NCBI RefSeq assembly: GCF_020621385.1
Contig: NZ_JAESVA010000002.1
Coordinates: 124,001 to 188,000, forward strand
Direction: 5' to 3'
Origin: Acidisoma cellulosilyticum
Lineage (GTDB): Bacteria; Pseudomonadota; Alphaproteobacteria; Acetobacterales; Acetobacteraceae
Length of the DNA stretch: 64,000 bases
A program made the position numbers and the translations under genes. The notes beneath the pieces were generated by a model, which made no database searches, was not told the origin of the DNA, and saw only the letters and a list, made by a program, of their open reading frames with translations. Of the stretch, positions 43,754 to 53,164 are shown one piece after another (position 1 is the first letter of the stretch; each line of letters begins with the position of its first letter).

Positions 43754-44551
43754 ATGGCCCGCATATTCAGTCCGGTCGCCCCTCGCCGTCCTGGTGCCGG
43801 TCCGCGCGTCCGCAAACGACCGCAAGCCGCCCATGATATGGTCATGCGCGGCATCGGCCTCGATATCGTCTCCGGCCATTATCCCGCCGGCAGCCTGCTG
43901 CCGGCCAAGGAAATCCTCAGTCGCCAGTTCAAGGTTTCGAACAGTACGTTGCGCGAGGCTTTGCAGAAGCTGTCCTCCAAGGGCATGATCCATCCCAAGA
44001 CCCGCGTCGGCACGCGGATATTGGCAGAGCGGCACTGGAATATGTTCGATGCCGATATCCTGGACTGGCGCTTCGCCGCAGGTGTCGATCGTTCCTTCCT
44101 CGCGCATCTTTTCACGCTGCGCCAGGCTTTCGAGCCGATGGCGGCTGCCATCATGGCGACCCGCCGGACGGAGGACAGCTTGCGACAGCTCACGCAATTG
44201 GCGGCACAGATGACGGTCGCCGGACAGGACCGTGCAGCGATCGCGGCCGCCGACCTCGCCTTTCATCTTTTGATTCTCGAAAGCACCGGCAATCCCTTTC
44301 TGCAATCGATCGGTGCGCTGATTCGCACCGCGCTGCTGGCGAGTTTCGCGATGAGCACACCCGACGAAACCAACGGGCACGGCGCCCAAGCGCCGCACGA
44401 CCACGGGCCATTGGTCGCAGCGATCGCGGCGGGTGACGCGCAGGCAGCGGCCGACGCGATGTTGGCGGTGATCCGCGCCGGCTGGATCAATCTCGGTGGC
44501 ACGGAACTGCCCGATCTCGCGACGCTTCGCCTGGGAAGGTTCTTGGCTTGA
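43754..44551 (+). CDS. GntR-family regulator, FadR subfamily
   Basis: A 265-residue regulator. The winged HTH (about 25-90) contains YPAGSLLPAKEILSRQFKVS and STLREALQKLSSKGMI; an all-helical FCD effector domain (about 110-240) follows with metal-binding Asp/His candidates (AADLAFHLLILESTGNP, HDHGPLVAAI). Such proteins usually sense sugar acids. No catabolic operon is adjacent, so the target is unclear. Confidence 0.9.
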   Translation: MARIFSPVAPRRPGAGPRVRKRPQAAHDMVMRGIGLDIVSGHYPAGSLLPAKEILSRQFKVSNSTLREALQKLSSKGMIHPKTRVGTRILAERHWNMFDADILDWRFAAGVDRSFLAHLFTLRQAFEPMAAAIMATRRTEDSLRQLTQLAAQMTVAGQDRAAIAAADLAFHLLILESTGNPFLQSIGALIRTALLASFAMSTPDETNGHGAQAPHDHGPLVAAIAAGDAQAAADAMLAVIRAGWINLGGTELPDLATLRLGRFLA

Positions 44552-44620
44552 ACCGACTGGTCGGCCGGCAAGTCATTGCCTAATCTGATAGCCGGACATC
44601 ACCGCTCACGGAAAACCGCT

Positions 44621-44917
44621 ATGCCCAAAGCCCTTTACGCGACCTTTGAAGTCCTGCCCGGGCAGGAAGAAACACTGCGGCAGATGATGGCCGATCTGAC
44701 CCAGGCGGTGCGGGCCGAACCCGGCTGTCTGCGCTTCGTCGCTTACACGCGCGCCGATAATCCGCTTGCCTTTCACGTCGATGAAATCTACGCCGATGAC
44801 GCTGCCTTTGCCGCGCATATCGGCAGCGCCCATGGCCGCGCCTTCAATGCCGCGATTGCGGATAAGGTCGTCGGTGGCGGTTCCACGGTCTATTTTCTGG
44901 ACGCAACGGAGCGCTGA
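44621..44917 (+). CDS. ABM-domain protein, putative quinol monooxygenase
   Basis: A 98-residue dimeric ferredoxin-like ABM domain: an N-terminal strand (LYATFEVLPGQE), RAEPGCLRF and the C-terminal half with AHIGSAHGRAF. YgiN-like members oxidise quinols. It follows the FadR-type gene by 69 bp on the same strand. Biological substrate unknown. Confidence 0.82.
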   Translation: MPKALYATFEVLPGQEETLRQMMADLTQAVRAEPGCLRFVAYTRADNPLAFHVDEIYADDAAFAAHIGSAHGRAFNAAIADKVVGGGSTVYFLDATER

Positions 44918-44932
44918 GCTGGGCCGGGCCGG

Positions 44933-47392
44933 TCAGAAACCCATGCCCTCGCGCGCCGCCGGATTGTAGAGGCCTTCGGCGATCTTGCGCTGGATCGTTG
45001 CAAAAGACTGCGGCCGGTCGAACAGATAGCCCTGCGCCAGATCGCAGCCGAAGCTGCGCAGGATCTCGAACTGTTCCCGCGTCTCGATTCCCTCCGCTGT
45101 CGTCATCATGCCGAGCTTCGCGCCGAGCCGAACGACCGATTCGACGATGGCGACCGAATCCGCGCGCGTCTCGATCTGGCTGACGAAGCTGCGGTCGATC
45201 TTGATCTTGTCGAAAGGAAATTTCTGCAAATACCCGAGCGAGGCATAGCCGGTTCCGAAATCGTCCAGCGCCACGGTGACGCCGAGCGCGCGCAGCTCGC
45301 GCAGCATGGCGCGCACGTCGTCACCGTCCTGAAGCAGGGCGCTTTCGGTGACTTCCAATTCCAAGCGCTGCGCCGCCAATCCGCTCCGCGCGAGCGCCGC
45401 CTCGACGACGCGGGGCAATTGCAGGGACCGGAACTGCACCGGGGATAGATTGACCGCGATACGGACATCCTCCGGCCAGTTCATGGCGGTGCGGCAGGCC
45501 TCACCGATCACCCATTCGCCCATCGGCAGGATGAGCCTGGTTTCCTCGGCCACCGGGATGAAGCGGTCGGGCGTCACATAGCCCATGGTCGGATGACGCC
45601 AGCGCATCAGCGCTTCGAACTGGCGCAGCCGACCGGTCTCGAACGCGAAAATCGGCTGATAGACGAGTTCCAGCTCCTGACGGTCGAGCGCGCTGCGAAG
45701 ATCGGACGCGATCGCCGAGCGCACGCGAACGACTTCCTCCATCTCGGGCGCGAAGAACCGCCAGGTGCTGCGCCCTTCGGCCTTGGCCCGGTACAGCGCC
45801 ATATCGGCGCTCCGCAGCAGGCTCTCAGGGTCGTTCATGCCATTATCGGTGCAGAGCGCGATGCCGATGCTGGCGCCTGCGGCCACGCGTTGCCCTTCAA
45901 AATAGAAGGGTTCGGCGATGGTGGCGACAATGCGCCGCGCCAGTTCCTCGGTCTCCGCGATGCCGCGGGGTCCCGTCTGAATGATCGCGAATTCATCGCC
46001 GCCCAGCCGGGCGACGCTGTCCTCAGGCCCGATGCAACGACGCAGCCGCTCCGCCGCCGCGACCAGCAGCGTATCACCCGCGATATGGCCAAGCGTATCG
46101 TTGACGTCCTTGAAGTCATCGAGGTCGAGCAGCAGCAGCGCGAAGAAACTGCCGGCTGCCCGATGATTGAGCGTCGTCTGCAACGACTGCCCGAACATGA
46201 GGCGATTGGGCAGGTCGGTCAGCGTGTCATGATGCGCCAGATGCTCCGTCTGCGCGTCGGCCCGCCGCTGCACGGTAATATCCTCAAAGGTCGCGACCCA
46301 GCCGCCGTCCAGCATGGGCTTGTGGCCGACCTTGATCGCCTGCTGTTCCGTCTCCGCCAGGAAAGCGATCGGCTCGCTTTGTCCGGTCAGCCCCGGGACG
46401 CGGTCGAGAAGCACGCGGCCGACCACGGGCGGCACCAGACCACGCTCCGCCACTTGCGCGAACAGCGCGCCGATATTCCGTCCCGGCGGCGCATCCAGCC
46501 AATCGAGCCCGAAGAGTTCCAGAAACCGGTTGTTGCAGACGATCACTTGCCCTGCCCCGTCTGCCATCAGCAGGCCCTGGGACATGTTGTTGAGGGCGGC
46601 GTCGAAACGCGCATTCTGCACCGCCAGATCCTGGTCGCGGCTTCGCAACACCGCGTTTTGGGCGTTCAATTCCTCATTGGCCTTCGCGATCGCGCCATGG
46701 GCGGAGGAAAGCTGGGAACCGGTGCGCTGCAACTCATCCGTCATCCGGCTGAGACGACGGTAATTTTCCGCCATCAGACGATTGTCGCGCAGCAGGATCA
46801 CGATCAGGACGATACCGAGGACGATCAGTATGCCGGTAACGGCGGCCGAAATGCTGTGCAGCCATTGCAGGCGGCTTTCACCGGCTTCGATATTGTCGCC
46901 GACCGTATTGGCGGTCAGGGACATCAGCTCGACCAGACTGGGTTCGAGCGGTTGCAGCGTTTCCACAATGGACGGCAATGCGCCGGTCTGATCCGGGCGC
47001 TCCACCAGCGGCGCGATCTGCTGTACGGCCACCGACAGTCGCGGCAGGATATCCGCGACTTCGGGATGGCCCGCGATGAAATTCGTGAATTCCGTGCGGT
47101 TCAAAACCGTGATGCGGTTCTGCAGAATGGCGAAACGCAGGCGCAGCAGCCCGCGCGACGCGCCCGGCAGACCCATCGACAGCCGGGCGGCGGTCGTTTC
47201 CACGCGCATCACCTCGGCCGCGCCCTGACTGGCGTCGAAGGCCAGATTATAGCTCGCCAGGCGGTGGGCTGCTGCTGTCTGCTGCAGCACAAGGTAGGAC
47301 GTCGCCGCTGCCGCCATGGCAAAACAGACGAGCACCCCAGCCAAAAATAGTTTTATCAGGCGGCGCCGGCCTGTCTCGCGCTGAGCCTGCAT
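44933..47392 (-). CDS. Membrane-bound PAS-GGDEF-EAL c-di-GMP enzyme
   Basis: An 819-residue inner-membrane protein. Two membrane helices (about 13-35 and 183-203) enclose a periplasmic helical sensor. A coiled linker, a PAS domain (about 265-360), GGDEF (RLGGDEF near 461-467) and EAL (EALMRW near 593) follow. The synthase motif is intact, and the EAL domain keeps EALMRW, NLSPVQF, DDFGTGYASL and KIDRSF, so both synthesis and hydrolysis are possible. It may be co-transcribed with the short gene just upstream. Confidence 0.93.
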   Translation of the reverse strand: MQAQRETGRRRLIKLFLAGVLVCFAMAAAATSYLVLQQTAAAHRLASYNLAFDASQGAAEVMRVETTAARLSMGLPGASRGLLRLRFAILQNRITVLNRTEFTNFIAGHPEVADILPRLSVAVQQIAPLVERPDQTGALPSIVETLQPLEPSLVELMSLTANTVGDNIEAGESRLQWLHSISAAVTGILIVLGIVLIVILLRDNRLMAENYRRLSRMTDELQRTGSQLSSAHGAIAKANEELNAQNAVLRSRDQDLAVQNARFDAALNNMSQGLLMADGAGQVIVCNNRFLELFGLDWLDAPPGRNIGALFAQVAERGLVPPVVGRVLLDRVPGLTGQSEPIAFLAETEQQAIKVGHKPMLDGGWVATFEDITVQRRADAQTEHLAHHDTLTDLPNRLMFGQSLQTTLNHRAAGSFFALLLLDLDDFKDVNDTLGHIAGDTLLVAAAERLRRCIGPEDSVARLGGDEFAIIQTGPRGIAETEELARRIVATIAEPFYFEGQRVAAGASIGIALCTDNGMNDPESLLRSADMALYRAKAEGRSTWRFFAPEMEEVVRVRSAIASDLRSALDRQELELVYQPIFAFETGRLRQFEALMRWRHPTMGYVTPDRFIPVAEETRLILPMGEWVIGEACRTAMNWPEDVRIAVNLSPVQFRSLQLPRVVEAALARSGLAAQRLELEVTESALLQDGDDVRAMLRELRALGVTVALDDFGTGYASLGYLQKFPFDKIKIDRSFVSQIETRADSVAIVESVVRLGAKLGMMTTAEGIETREQFEILRSFGCDLAQGYLFDRPQSFATIQRKIAEGLYNPAAREGMGF

Positions 47393-47395
47393 TGG

Positions 47396-47710
47396 CTAGA
47401 TAATGGCCAAGCGTTCCGGCTGCCGCGCAGCCTGGTCGCAGCCGGTCTGGCGTGCGACGTCACGATGACTGCTGCATGGATACAAGATGAGACGCGGCCC
47501 CTTTTCGGCGATCAGGATAAGGTGACCGCATCTTGTCCTAGCAAAAAGGGTGCCGTGGTTAACGAATAAGGCGGCACCGATACGTTTCACGCGCTGGCTG
47601 AGCGCGCGCGCGTATGCTTCCGCGATACCGATGGCCGCTGTGCTAAAGCCCGGCGGGACGTGACGCTCGTTCATCCTTCGTTCCCCACAGAACCGCGCAA
47701 GGCCACCCAT
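47396..47710 (-). CDS. Hypothetical protein upstream of the GGDEF-EAL gene
   Basis: A 104-residue open frame whose stop lies three bases before the GGDEF-EAL start. A strong AAAGGAGG is 14 bases before ATG 47710; GGGGA lies seven bases before an internal ATG at 47674, a likely alternative. The sequence (AEAYARALSQRVKRIGAALF, GHLILIAEKGPRLILY) shows no family I recognise and no signal or membrane segment. Position suggests co-transcription. Confidence 0.45.
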   Translation of the reverse strand: MGGLARFCGERRMNERHVPPGFSTAAIGIAEAYARALSQRVKRIGAALFVNHGTLFARTRCGHLILIAEKGPRLILYPCSSHRDVARQTGCDQAARQPERLAII

Positions 47711-47937
47711 CGTCGGAGGGTCTTCCTCCTTTACCGATCATGGCGAAAAATTAAAGCCTCATTTGCGGCTAAGTGACGCAGGTTTTGGGTACAAGCCACA
47801 GATAAGGTTGGCAGAACGGCTCAATCGCCTGGAATATCTCGCAGCTAACCTGGCGCATCGCGTTCAGAACTGCACTATCAAAAGAGAGCCGTCAAAGACC
47901 TCATTTCGGTGGAGGGCCGCGCTGCCTCTTGTTTCGT

Positions 47938-49254
47938 TCAGACGTCAGACTGGCCGATAGCGTCAGGCCGCGGGCCGCCGGCCATCCAGTCCAGCAACTC
48001 CACCGTATGCAGCACGGGCATGCCGTCACCCGAGAGCTGGGTAATGCAACCGATATTGCCGGCGGCGATCAGATCCGGGCGGCGATCCTTCAGGGTCGCG
48101 AGCTTGCGGCTGCGGAGCTGCCCAGCGATCTCAGGCTGCATGATGTTATAGGTTCCGGCGGACCCGCAGCACAGATGCGGGTCACGCGGCTCGACCACCG
48201 AGAATCCCGCCGTTTTGAGGAGGTCTTTCGGGGCGCTCGTGATCTTCTGGCCGTGCTGCAGGCTGCAGGCGCTGTGATAGGCGACCGTCAGATCGGGCGC
48301 CGGGCGCTGCGGCTGATAGCCGATCCGGACGAGGTATTCCGAGATATCGGCGGCCAGGGCCGCGACACGCTTGGCCTGCGCCGCCTCGGCTGGCGGCGCG
48401 TCGCGGAACATGAAACCGTAATCCTTCACCGTGGTGCCGCAGCCGGAGGTATTGATCAGGATCGCATCCAGCCCCTCGCCCTCGATCTCCCGCGTCCAGC
48501 CCGTGATCGCGGCGCGGGCCGCCGCCATCGCCGGATCGTGCTGACCCATGTGATGCGTCAGCGCGCCGCAGCAGCCGATCGCGGCCGGGATCACGACCTC
48601 GATCCCCAGACGGGTCAGCAGCCGGATCGTGGCCTCGTTAATCGACGGCGCCAATACGGTCTGGGCGCATCCGGTCAGAAGGGCCACACGTCCGCGCCGC
48701 GCGCCCTCGGCCCGGTGTATCTGCGGCTTCTGAGCAGCGCTTTGCGGCGGCAGCTTGGCCGGCGCCAGGGACAGCATCGCCTGCAACCGCTTGCCTGTCA
48801 TGGTCCCGGTCGGAATAAGCCCGGCTGCGGGCCGCGCCAGTGCCGCCCCCCGCAAAGCCAGGCGGAATAGACGCGGATGGGGCAGCACGCGCCCCAGCGC
48901 GCCGCGCATCAACCGTTCAGGCCAAGGCCGTTTATAGGTCTCCTCGATATAGCGGCGCGCATGATCGACGAGATGCATATAGTTCACGCCCGAGGGGCAA
49001 GTCGTCATGCAGGACAGGCAGGACAGGCAGCGGTCGACATGGCGCACGACCTCCTCTGTCGCCGGCTTGCCGGATTCCAGCATCTCCTTGATGAGGTAAA
49101 TGCGCCCGCGCGGACTATCCAGCTCATCGCCCAGCAGGACGAAGGTGGGGCAAGTCGCGGTGCAGAAGCCGCAATGCACGCAAGTGCGCAGCACCGAGTT
49201 GGATGCGGCATTATCCGAATCCCGCAGCTGTTCGACGGAGAAATTGGTCTGCAT
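47938..49254 (-). CDS. glcF: Glycolate oxidase iron-sulfur subunit GlcF
   Basis: A 438-residue protein. Two 4Fe-4S clusters at the N-terminus (CVHCGFCTATCPT; CLSCLSCMTTCPSG) and two CCG-type domains (AIGCCGALTHHMGQ; PHLCCGSAGTYN) match GlcF. It passes electrons from the flavin subunits to the quinone pool. It is the last gene of glcD-glcE-glcF, six bases after glcE. Confidence 0.95.
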   Translation of the reverse strand: MQTNFSVEQLRDSDNAASNSVLRTCVHCGFCTATCPTFVLLGDELDSPRGRIYLIKEMLESGKPATEEVVRHVDRCLSCLSCMTTCPSGVNYMHLVDHARRYIEETYKRPWPERLMRGALGRVLPHPRLFRLALRGAALARPAAGLIPTGTMTGKRLQAMLSLAPAKLPPQSAAQKPQIHRAEGARRGRVALLTGCAQTVLAPSINEATIRLLTRLGIEVVIPAAIGCCGALTHHMGQHDPAMAAARAAITGWTREIEGEGLDAILINTSGCGTTVKDYGFMFRDAPPAEAAQAKRVAALAADISEYLVRIGYQPQRPAPDLTVAYHSACSLQHGQKITSAPKDLLKTAGFSVVEPRDPHLCCGSAGTYNIMQPEIAGQLRSRKLATLKDRRPDLIAAGNIGCITQLSGDGMPVLHTVELLDWMAGGPRPDAIGQSDV

Positions 49255-49260
49255 GGATAT

Positions 49261-50478
49261 CTATAGCCCCGCGTAGAGACGGCCAGGATTGAAGATGCCG
49301 GCCGGGTCCATCGCGGCCTTGACCCGTCGCGTCAGCGCGGCCAGCGCCGGTGCCTCCTCCGGCACCACCGGAACCGCCGTGCGCAGGCTGTCCGGCGCGC
49401 GCATGAGCGTAAAATGGCCGCCCAGGTCGCGGACGGCCCGCATGACGGTGCCGTGGACGGCCTCGGTGCCGGGCCCGGCCGCCCAGATGCGCCCGCCGCC
49501 CCAATCCATGATCCCGCGCGCCCCGGCGGCTTCGATCAGCGCCAGAAGCTGCGGTCCATGTGACGGCCGGGTGGAGAGATGCCAGACCGCTTCGCTGGCA
49601 CCGGGGCGCAGCGGCGTGACGTCACGGATCGCTTTCCAGACAGCACGGCTTGTCAGGTCATCCAATGTCTCGGCCCGGCCGAAGCGGGCCAGGACCCCGG
49701 ACAGCTGGTCCAGCCGATAGGCGACGCTGTGGGGGAAATCCTCGATGCGGATGATGGTCACCGATTGCGAACCCAAGGCGGGGATGGTCTCGGCGGCCCA
49801 GGACGGCAGAAAGGCAGCGCCGGAAACGCCGAAGGGCGAGCCGAGCGCGGCCGACAGAGCGGAGACGCCTTGGTTTGCGTCCAGGCCGCGGATGATGATG
49901 GCGCCGGTGGTGGCCGGCGCGGGCAGTACCTTGAGCGTGATCTCGGTCATGATGCCGAGCGTGCCTTGGCTGCCGGCGAGGAGCTTGCAGAGATCGAGCC
50001 CGGTGACGTTCTTCAGCACCCGCCCGCCGGACCGGATGACCTCGCCACGACCGTTGATCACCCTGATGCCCATGACATGGTCGCGGGTGGCACCCCAGGC
50101 GATACGTCTTGGCCCGCTCAGATTGCCGGCGACCATGCCGCCCCAACTCTGACCCGCATCGCTGCCCAGAAGGCCGGACAGGTCCGGCGGCTCGGCCGTC
50201 AGCTGCTGACCGCTCTGCCGCAATACGGCTTCGATCTCATCCAGCGGCGTGCCGGCAAGGGCCGAGATGACGAGTTCGCGCGGCGAATAGAGCGTGACGC
50301 CGGACAGGCGCCGGGTGGAGATCGTCGCATCCGCCTGTACGGGTCGCAGCATGCCGGATTTGGACCCGAAGCCCTGCACCAGCAGCGGCCGGCGGTCGGT
50401 CGCTGCCTGCGCCACCAGTACAGCGAGCTCAGCCTCGTCAGCGGCTGCGATATCGCTGCGTTCAGCCATAGCAATCAT
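49261..50478 (-). CDS. glcE: Glycolate oxidase FAD-binding subunit GlcE
   Basis: A 405-residue FAD-binding type 4 protein, shorter than GlcD and without its full C-terminal domain. LVQGFGSKSGM, GLLGSDAGQSWGGMVAGNLSGPRRI and GRVLKNVTGLDLCKLLAGSQGTLG are the FAD-site motifs. ATG 50478 lies two bases after the glcD stop; the frame continues upstream inside glcD but that part is not coding. Confidence 0.94.
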   Translation of the reverse strand: MIAMAERSDIAAADEAELAVLVAQAATDRRPLLVQGFGSKSGMLRPVQADATISTRRLSGVTLYSPRELVISALAGTPLDEIEAVLRQSGQQLTAEPPDLSGLLGSDAGQSWGGMVAGNLSGPRRIAWGATRDHVMGIRVINGRGEVIRSGGRVLKNVTGLDLCKLLAGSQGTLGIMTEITLKVLPAPATTGAIIIRGLDANQGVSALSAALGSPFGVSGAAFLPSWAAETIPALGSQSVTIIRIEDFPHSVAYRLDQLSGVLARFGRAETLDDLTSRAVWKAIRDVTPLRPGASEAVWHLSTRPSHGPQLLALIEAAGARGIMDWGGGRIWAAGPGTEAVHGTVMRAVRDLGGHFTLMRAPDSLRTAVPVVPEEAPALAALTRRVKAAMDPAGIFNPGRLYAGL

Positions 50479-50480
50479 GG

Positions 50481-51905
50481 TCAGGCGGCCACCAGCGGGA
50501 AGACCTTGGCAGGGTTGAGCAGCCAATCCGGATCGAAGGCCGATTTGATGGCGCGCTGCTGATCGAGCTCGATTTCGGTGAACTGGCGGTGCATGAGGTC
50601 GCGCTTTTCCACACCCACGCCATGCTCGCCCGTCAGACAGCCGCCGACCTCGACGCAAAGACAAAGGATATCGGCGCCGAAGGCTTCGGCGCGATGGAAA
50701 CTATCAGCGTCATTGGCATCGAACATGATCAGCGGATGCAGATTGCCGTCACCGGCATGGAAAATATTCGCGACCTTGAGCCTGTAGTGATCGCTCATCT
50801 CCCCGATGCGGCGCAGCACCAAAGGCAATTGCCCGGTCGGAATGGTGCCGTCCATGCAAAGGTAATCGGGGCTGATCCGCCCGACCGCCCCGAAGGCGCC
50901 TTTGCGACCCTTCCAGATAGCGGCACTCTCCTCCGCCGATTGCGAGACGCGGCAGCTGATCGGGTCGAATTCGTCACACATGGCGCGAATGCGGCCGAGC
51001 AGTTCATCCTGTTCGGCGACGGAGCCTTCCACCTCGATGATAAGCAGGGCCTCGGCGTCCAGCGGATAGCCGGCATGGGCGAAATCCTCGCAGGCATGGA
51101 TCGCCGGACGGTCCATGAATTCGAGGGCGACAGGAATGATGCCGGACCCGATGATACGATCGACGCAGGCACCGGCGATTTCGTTGGACCGGAAGGCCGC
51201 CAGCATGGCGCGCTGGCCCTCGGCCGCCCGCAGGATGCGGACCGTGACTTCGGACACCATGGCAAGCTGCCCCTCGCTTCCCGTCAGCAGGCCCAGCCAG
51301 TCATAGCCGGCGGCGTCCAGATGCATGCCGCCGATATCCAGTATCTCGCCTTCGATGGTGACGATCTTGAGGCCGAGGAGGTTATTCGCCGTGACCCCGT
51401 ATTTCAGGCAATGCGCGCCGCCGGAATTCATCGCGACATTGCCGCCGATCATGCAGGCAAGCTGGCTGGACGGATCGGGCGCGTAGAAAAAACCATCGGA
51501 TTGCATCGCCGCCGTAATGCCAAGATTGGTGACCCCGGCTTGCACGACGGCAAAGCGGTCGTCGTAGTCGATTTCCAGAATCCGGTTCATGCGCATCATG
51601 CCGATGACGACACCATCGGCCAGGGGCAGCGCGCCGCCGGACAGGCTGGTGCCGGCGCCACGGGGAATGACGCGCACCCCTTCCTGATTCAGGAAGCGCA
51701 GAACGGCGGCGAGTTGTTCGGTCGTTTCCGGCAAGGCGACCGCCAGCGGCGGCTGGCGGAAGGCGGTCAGCCCGTCCATCTCATAGGGTTTCAGCCTTGC
51801 CGCTTCGGCGATGACGCCGCTATCGCGCAGAATCCGCCGCAGCCCGGCGATAATGGCGTCGCGCTTGGCGAGCGTCGCCGCTTTCGGTTCCGGTAGGCGG
51901 ATCAT
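50481..51905 (-). CDS. glcD: Glycolate oxidase catalytic flavoprotein GlcD
   Basis: A 474-residue FAD-linked oxidase converting glycolate or D-lactate to the 2-oxo acid. PRGAGTSLSGGALPLADGVV, ACMIGGNVAMNSGGAH and the C-terminal HAGDGNLHP, TGEHGVGVEKR motifs are intact. ATG 51905 is the usual family start; an upstream extension to 51974 overlaps nothing but is Arg/Gly-rich. No GlcC-type regulator is adjacent. Confidence 0.95.
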   Translation of the reverse strand: MIRLPEPKAATLAKRDAIIAGLRRILRDSGVIAEAARLKPYEMDGLTAFRQPPLAVALPETTEQLAAVLRFLNQEGVRVIPRGAGTSLSGGALPLADGVVIGMMRMNRILEIDYDDRFAVVQAGVTNLGITAAMQSDGFFYAPDPSSQLACMIGGNVAMNSGGAHCLKYGVTANNLLGLKIVTIEGEILDIGGMHLDAAGYDWLGLLTGSEGQLAMVSEVTVRILRAAEGQRAMLAAFRSNEIAGACVDRIIGSGIIPVALEFMDRPAIHACEDFAHAGYPLDAEALLIIEVEGSVAEQDELLGRIRAMCDEFDPISCRVSQSAEESAAIWKGRKGAFGAVGRISPDYLCMDGTIPTGQLPLVLRRIGEMSDHYRLKVANIFHAGDGNLHPLIMFDANDADSFHRAEAFGADILCLCVEVGGCLTGEHGVGVEKRDLMHRQFTEIELDQQRAIKSAFDPDWLLNPAKVFPLVAA

Positions 51906-51990
51906 CGCAACGGCCCCTCTCCCTGGTCTCTTTTTATCGGCCACGAATCTGCGCCCCCCAGGCGGGTCACGCAAGATAGGCCGGCAAAAG

Positions 51991-52023
51991 AAAGGGCGCG
52001 GCCCTTTCGGCGCCGCGCCCTTT
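51991..52023 (-). terminator. Terminator after the small membrane protein gene
   Basis: AAAGGGCGCGGC (51991-52002) and GCCGCGCCCTTT (52012-52023) form a 12-bp stem. Read on the minus strand it is followed by CTTTTG and lies between the small membrane gene and glcD. Confidence 0.8.
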
Positions 52024-52043
52024 TCAACCCGAAGACGGCTCGT

Positions 52044-52223
52044 TCAGTAGTGATGGCCGCCGAAGAGCAGCAGCAGGATCAGCACGACGACCAGGAAGAA
52101 GCCGAGACCGCCCATGCCATAGCCGTAATGCGGACGCTCCCGGTAATAGCCGCGGCTATAACCGTATCCGCCGCCGCCGAAGACCAGCACGAGCAGGATA
52201 ATAATGAGGATCAGAAACATCAT
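52044..52223 (-). CDS. Small two-helix membrane protein, DUF3309-like
   Basis: A 59-residue frame starting MMFLILIIILLVLVFGGGG and ending LVVVLILLLLFGGHHY. Two hydrophobic helices flank a Gly/Tyr/Arg turn (YGYSRGYYRERPHYGYG), the plan of DUF3309-type proteins common in Alphaproteobacteria. GGGAG lies six bases before ATG 52223, and a good terminator follows. Function unknown. Confidence 0.7.
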   Translation of the reverse strand: MMFLILIIILLVLVFGGGGYGYSRGYYRERPHYGYGMGGLGFFLVVVLILLLLFGGHHY

Positions 52224-52438
52224 CGTCTCCCAATAAAGCGTGCTGACCCTTTACACCGGCCAGCGCGACATCTTGTGACAATAGATGGACCGCCACCGAA
52301 AAACGGCAGGGGGCGATACACGGGAACGTGACGATAGGGCCCATGCGGGACAGTCGAATAATCATGACGGTCCACCTTTAAACTTGGCGCATGCTCAGGA
52401 CCGCTGTTCCGGCCATAAGCCGAGGTCCAGTCCGAGGG

Positions 52439-53113
52439 CTAAACCGGCTGACCCGAGACAAGACGATCGCCGAAGCCCGCTTCCGTCAGCGCCTGAAGCG
52501 CGGCAGTAACCGCGACCGGCACCGCCTGCTCAATCTGATAGCCAAGCTTTGGATAGACCATGATCCGATGCATGTCCCCGACGAGGGCCCGCACGGTCCG
52601 CTCAGGCTGACGGTCGCGCTGAAAATAATCATGCATCGAAATGTCTTCGCATTGCATGCGCAAGTCCACATTGGGCCAAACCAATCGCCCGGTCGCAAAC
52701 CCGCGTCGCGTCATATAGGGTTTCGCGACGACCAATAGTCTTTCGATCCTACGGTCAGAGTCTTCCATCATGGTTTTGGTGAAAGCAAAATTCTCACCGG
52801 TATTCGTCGCCATGGGTTCTAGAATGATGGCGTGATCCGGCACGCCGCTCTCTCGCGCCGCATCCGCAAAGACCTCTGCCTCGGACCGATCCCAACCGGG
52901 ATCGAGCAAACTTCCCTGATGGGCGATCCCGCCGGACATAATGATGACCGGGGCCTGACCCGCTTTCCAAAGTTCCGCCGCGCAAACCGCAGCCATGGGA
53001 TCGAAACTGCCGAGTGTCAGGATCGCGTCGGCGGGCGCGAGCGGGTGAACGAGCCTCATGTAATTCCAAAGAACGGAGAGCGGCCATAAGACTGCGTCAT
53101 CATCCCAGCGCAT
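52439..53113 (-). CDS. YdcF/DUF218-family protein
   Basis: A 224-residue soluble protein. PADAILTLGS, IIMSGGIAHQG, EPMATNTGENFAFTK and LLVVAKPYMTRRGFAT are YdcF-like DUF218 motifs; some relatives bind S-adenosylmethionine or act in envelope biology. There is no membrane anchor, unlike the SanA/YgjQ group. AAGGAG precedes ATG 53113. Role unknown. Confidence 0.85.
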   Translation of the reverse strand: MRWDDDAVLWPLSVLWNYMRLVHPLAPADAILTLGSFDPMAAVCAAELWKAGQAPVIIMSGGIAHQGSLLDPGWDRSEAEVFADAARESGVPDHAIILEPMATNTGENFAFTKTMMEDSDRRIERLLVVAKPYMTRRGFATGRLVWPNVDLRMQCEDISMHDYFQRDRQPERTVRALVGDMHRIMVYPKLGYQIEQAVPVAVTAALQALTEAGFGDRLVSGQPV

Positions 53114-53164
53114 GCCGAGGAACTCCTTCCGTTTCGGTCGAGGTTGCTTCCCCGAGCGGCCCGG

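Noticed and set aside
45593-47350. A 585-codon plus-strand frame opposite the GGDEF-EAL gene
   Set aside because: The minus strand encodes a complete PAS-GGDEF-EAL protein; the antisense translation has no recognisable fold.
47938-51905. Lactate-utilisation (lutABC/lldEFG) operon
   Set aside because: The three subunits are two FAD-binding type 4 proteins and one two-cluster Fe-S protein, the GlcDEF set, not the LutABC set.
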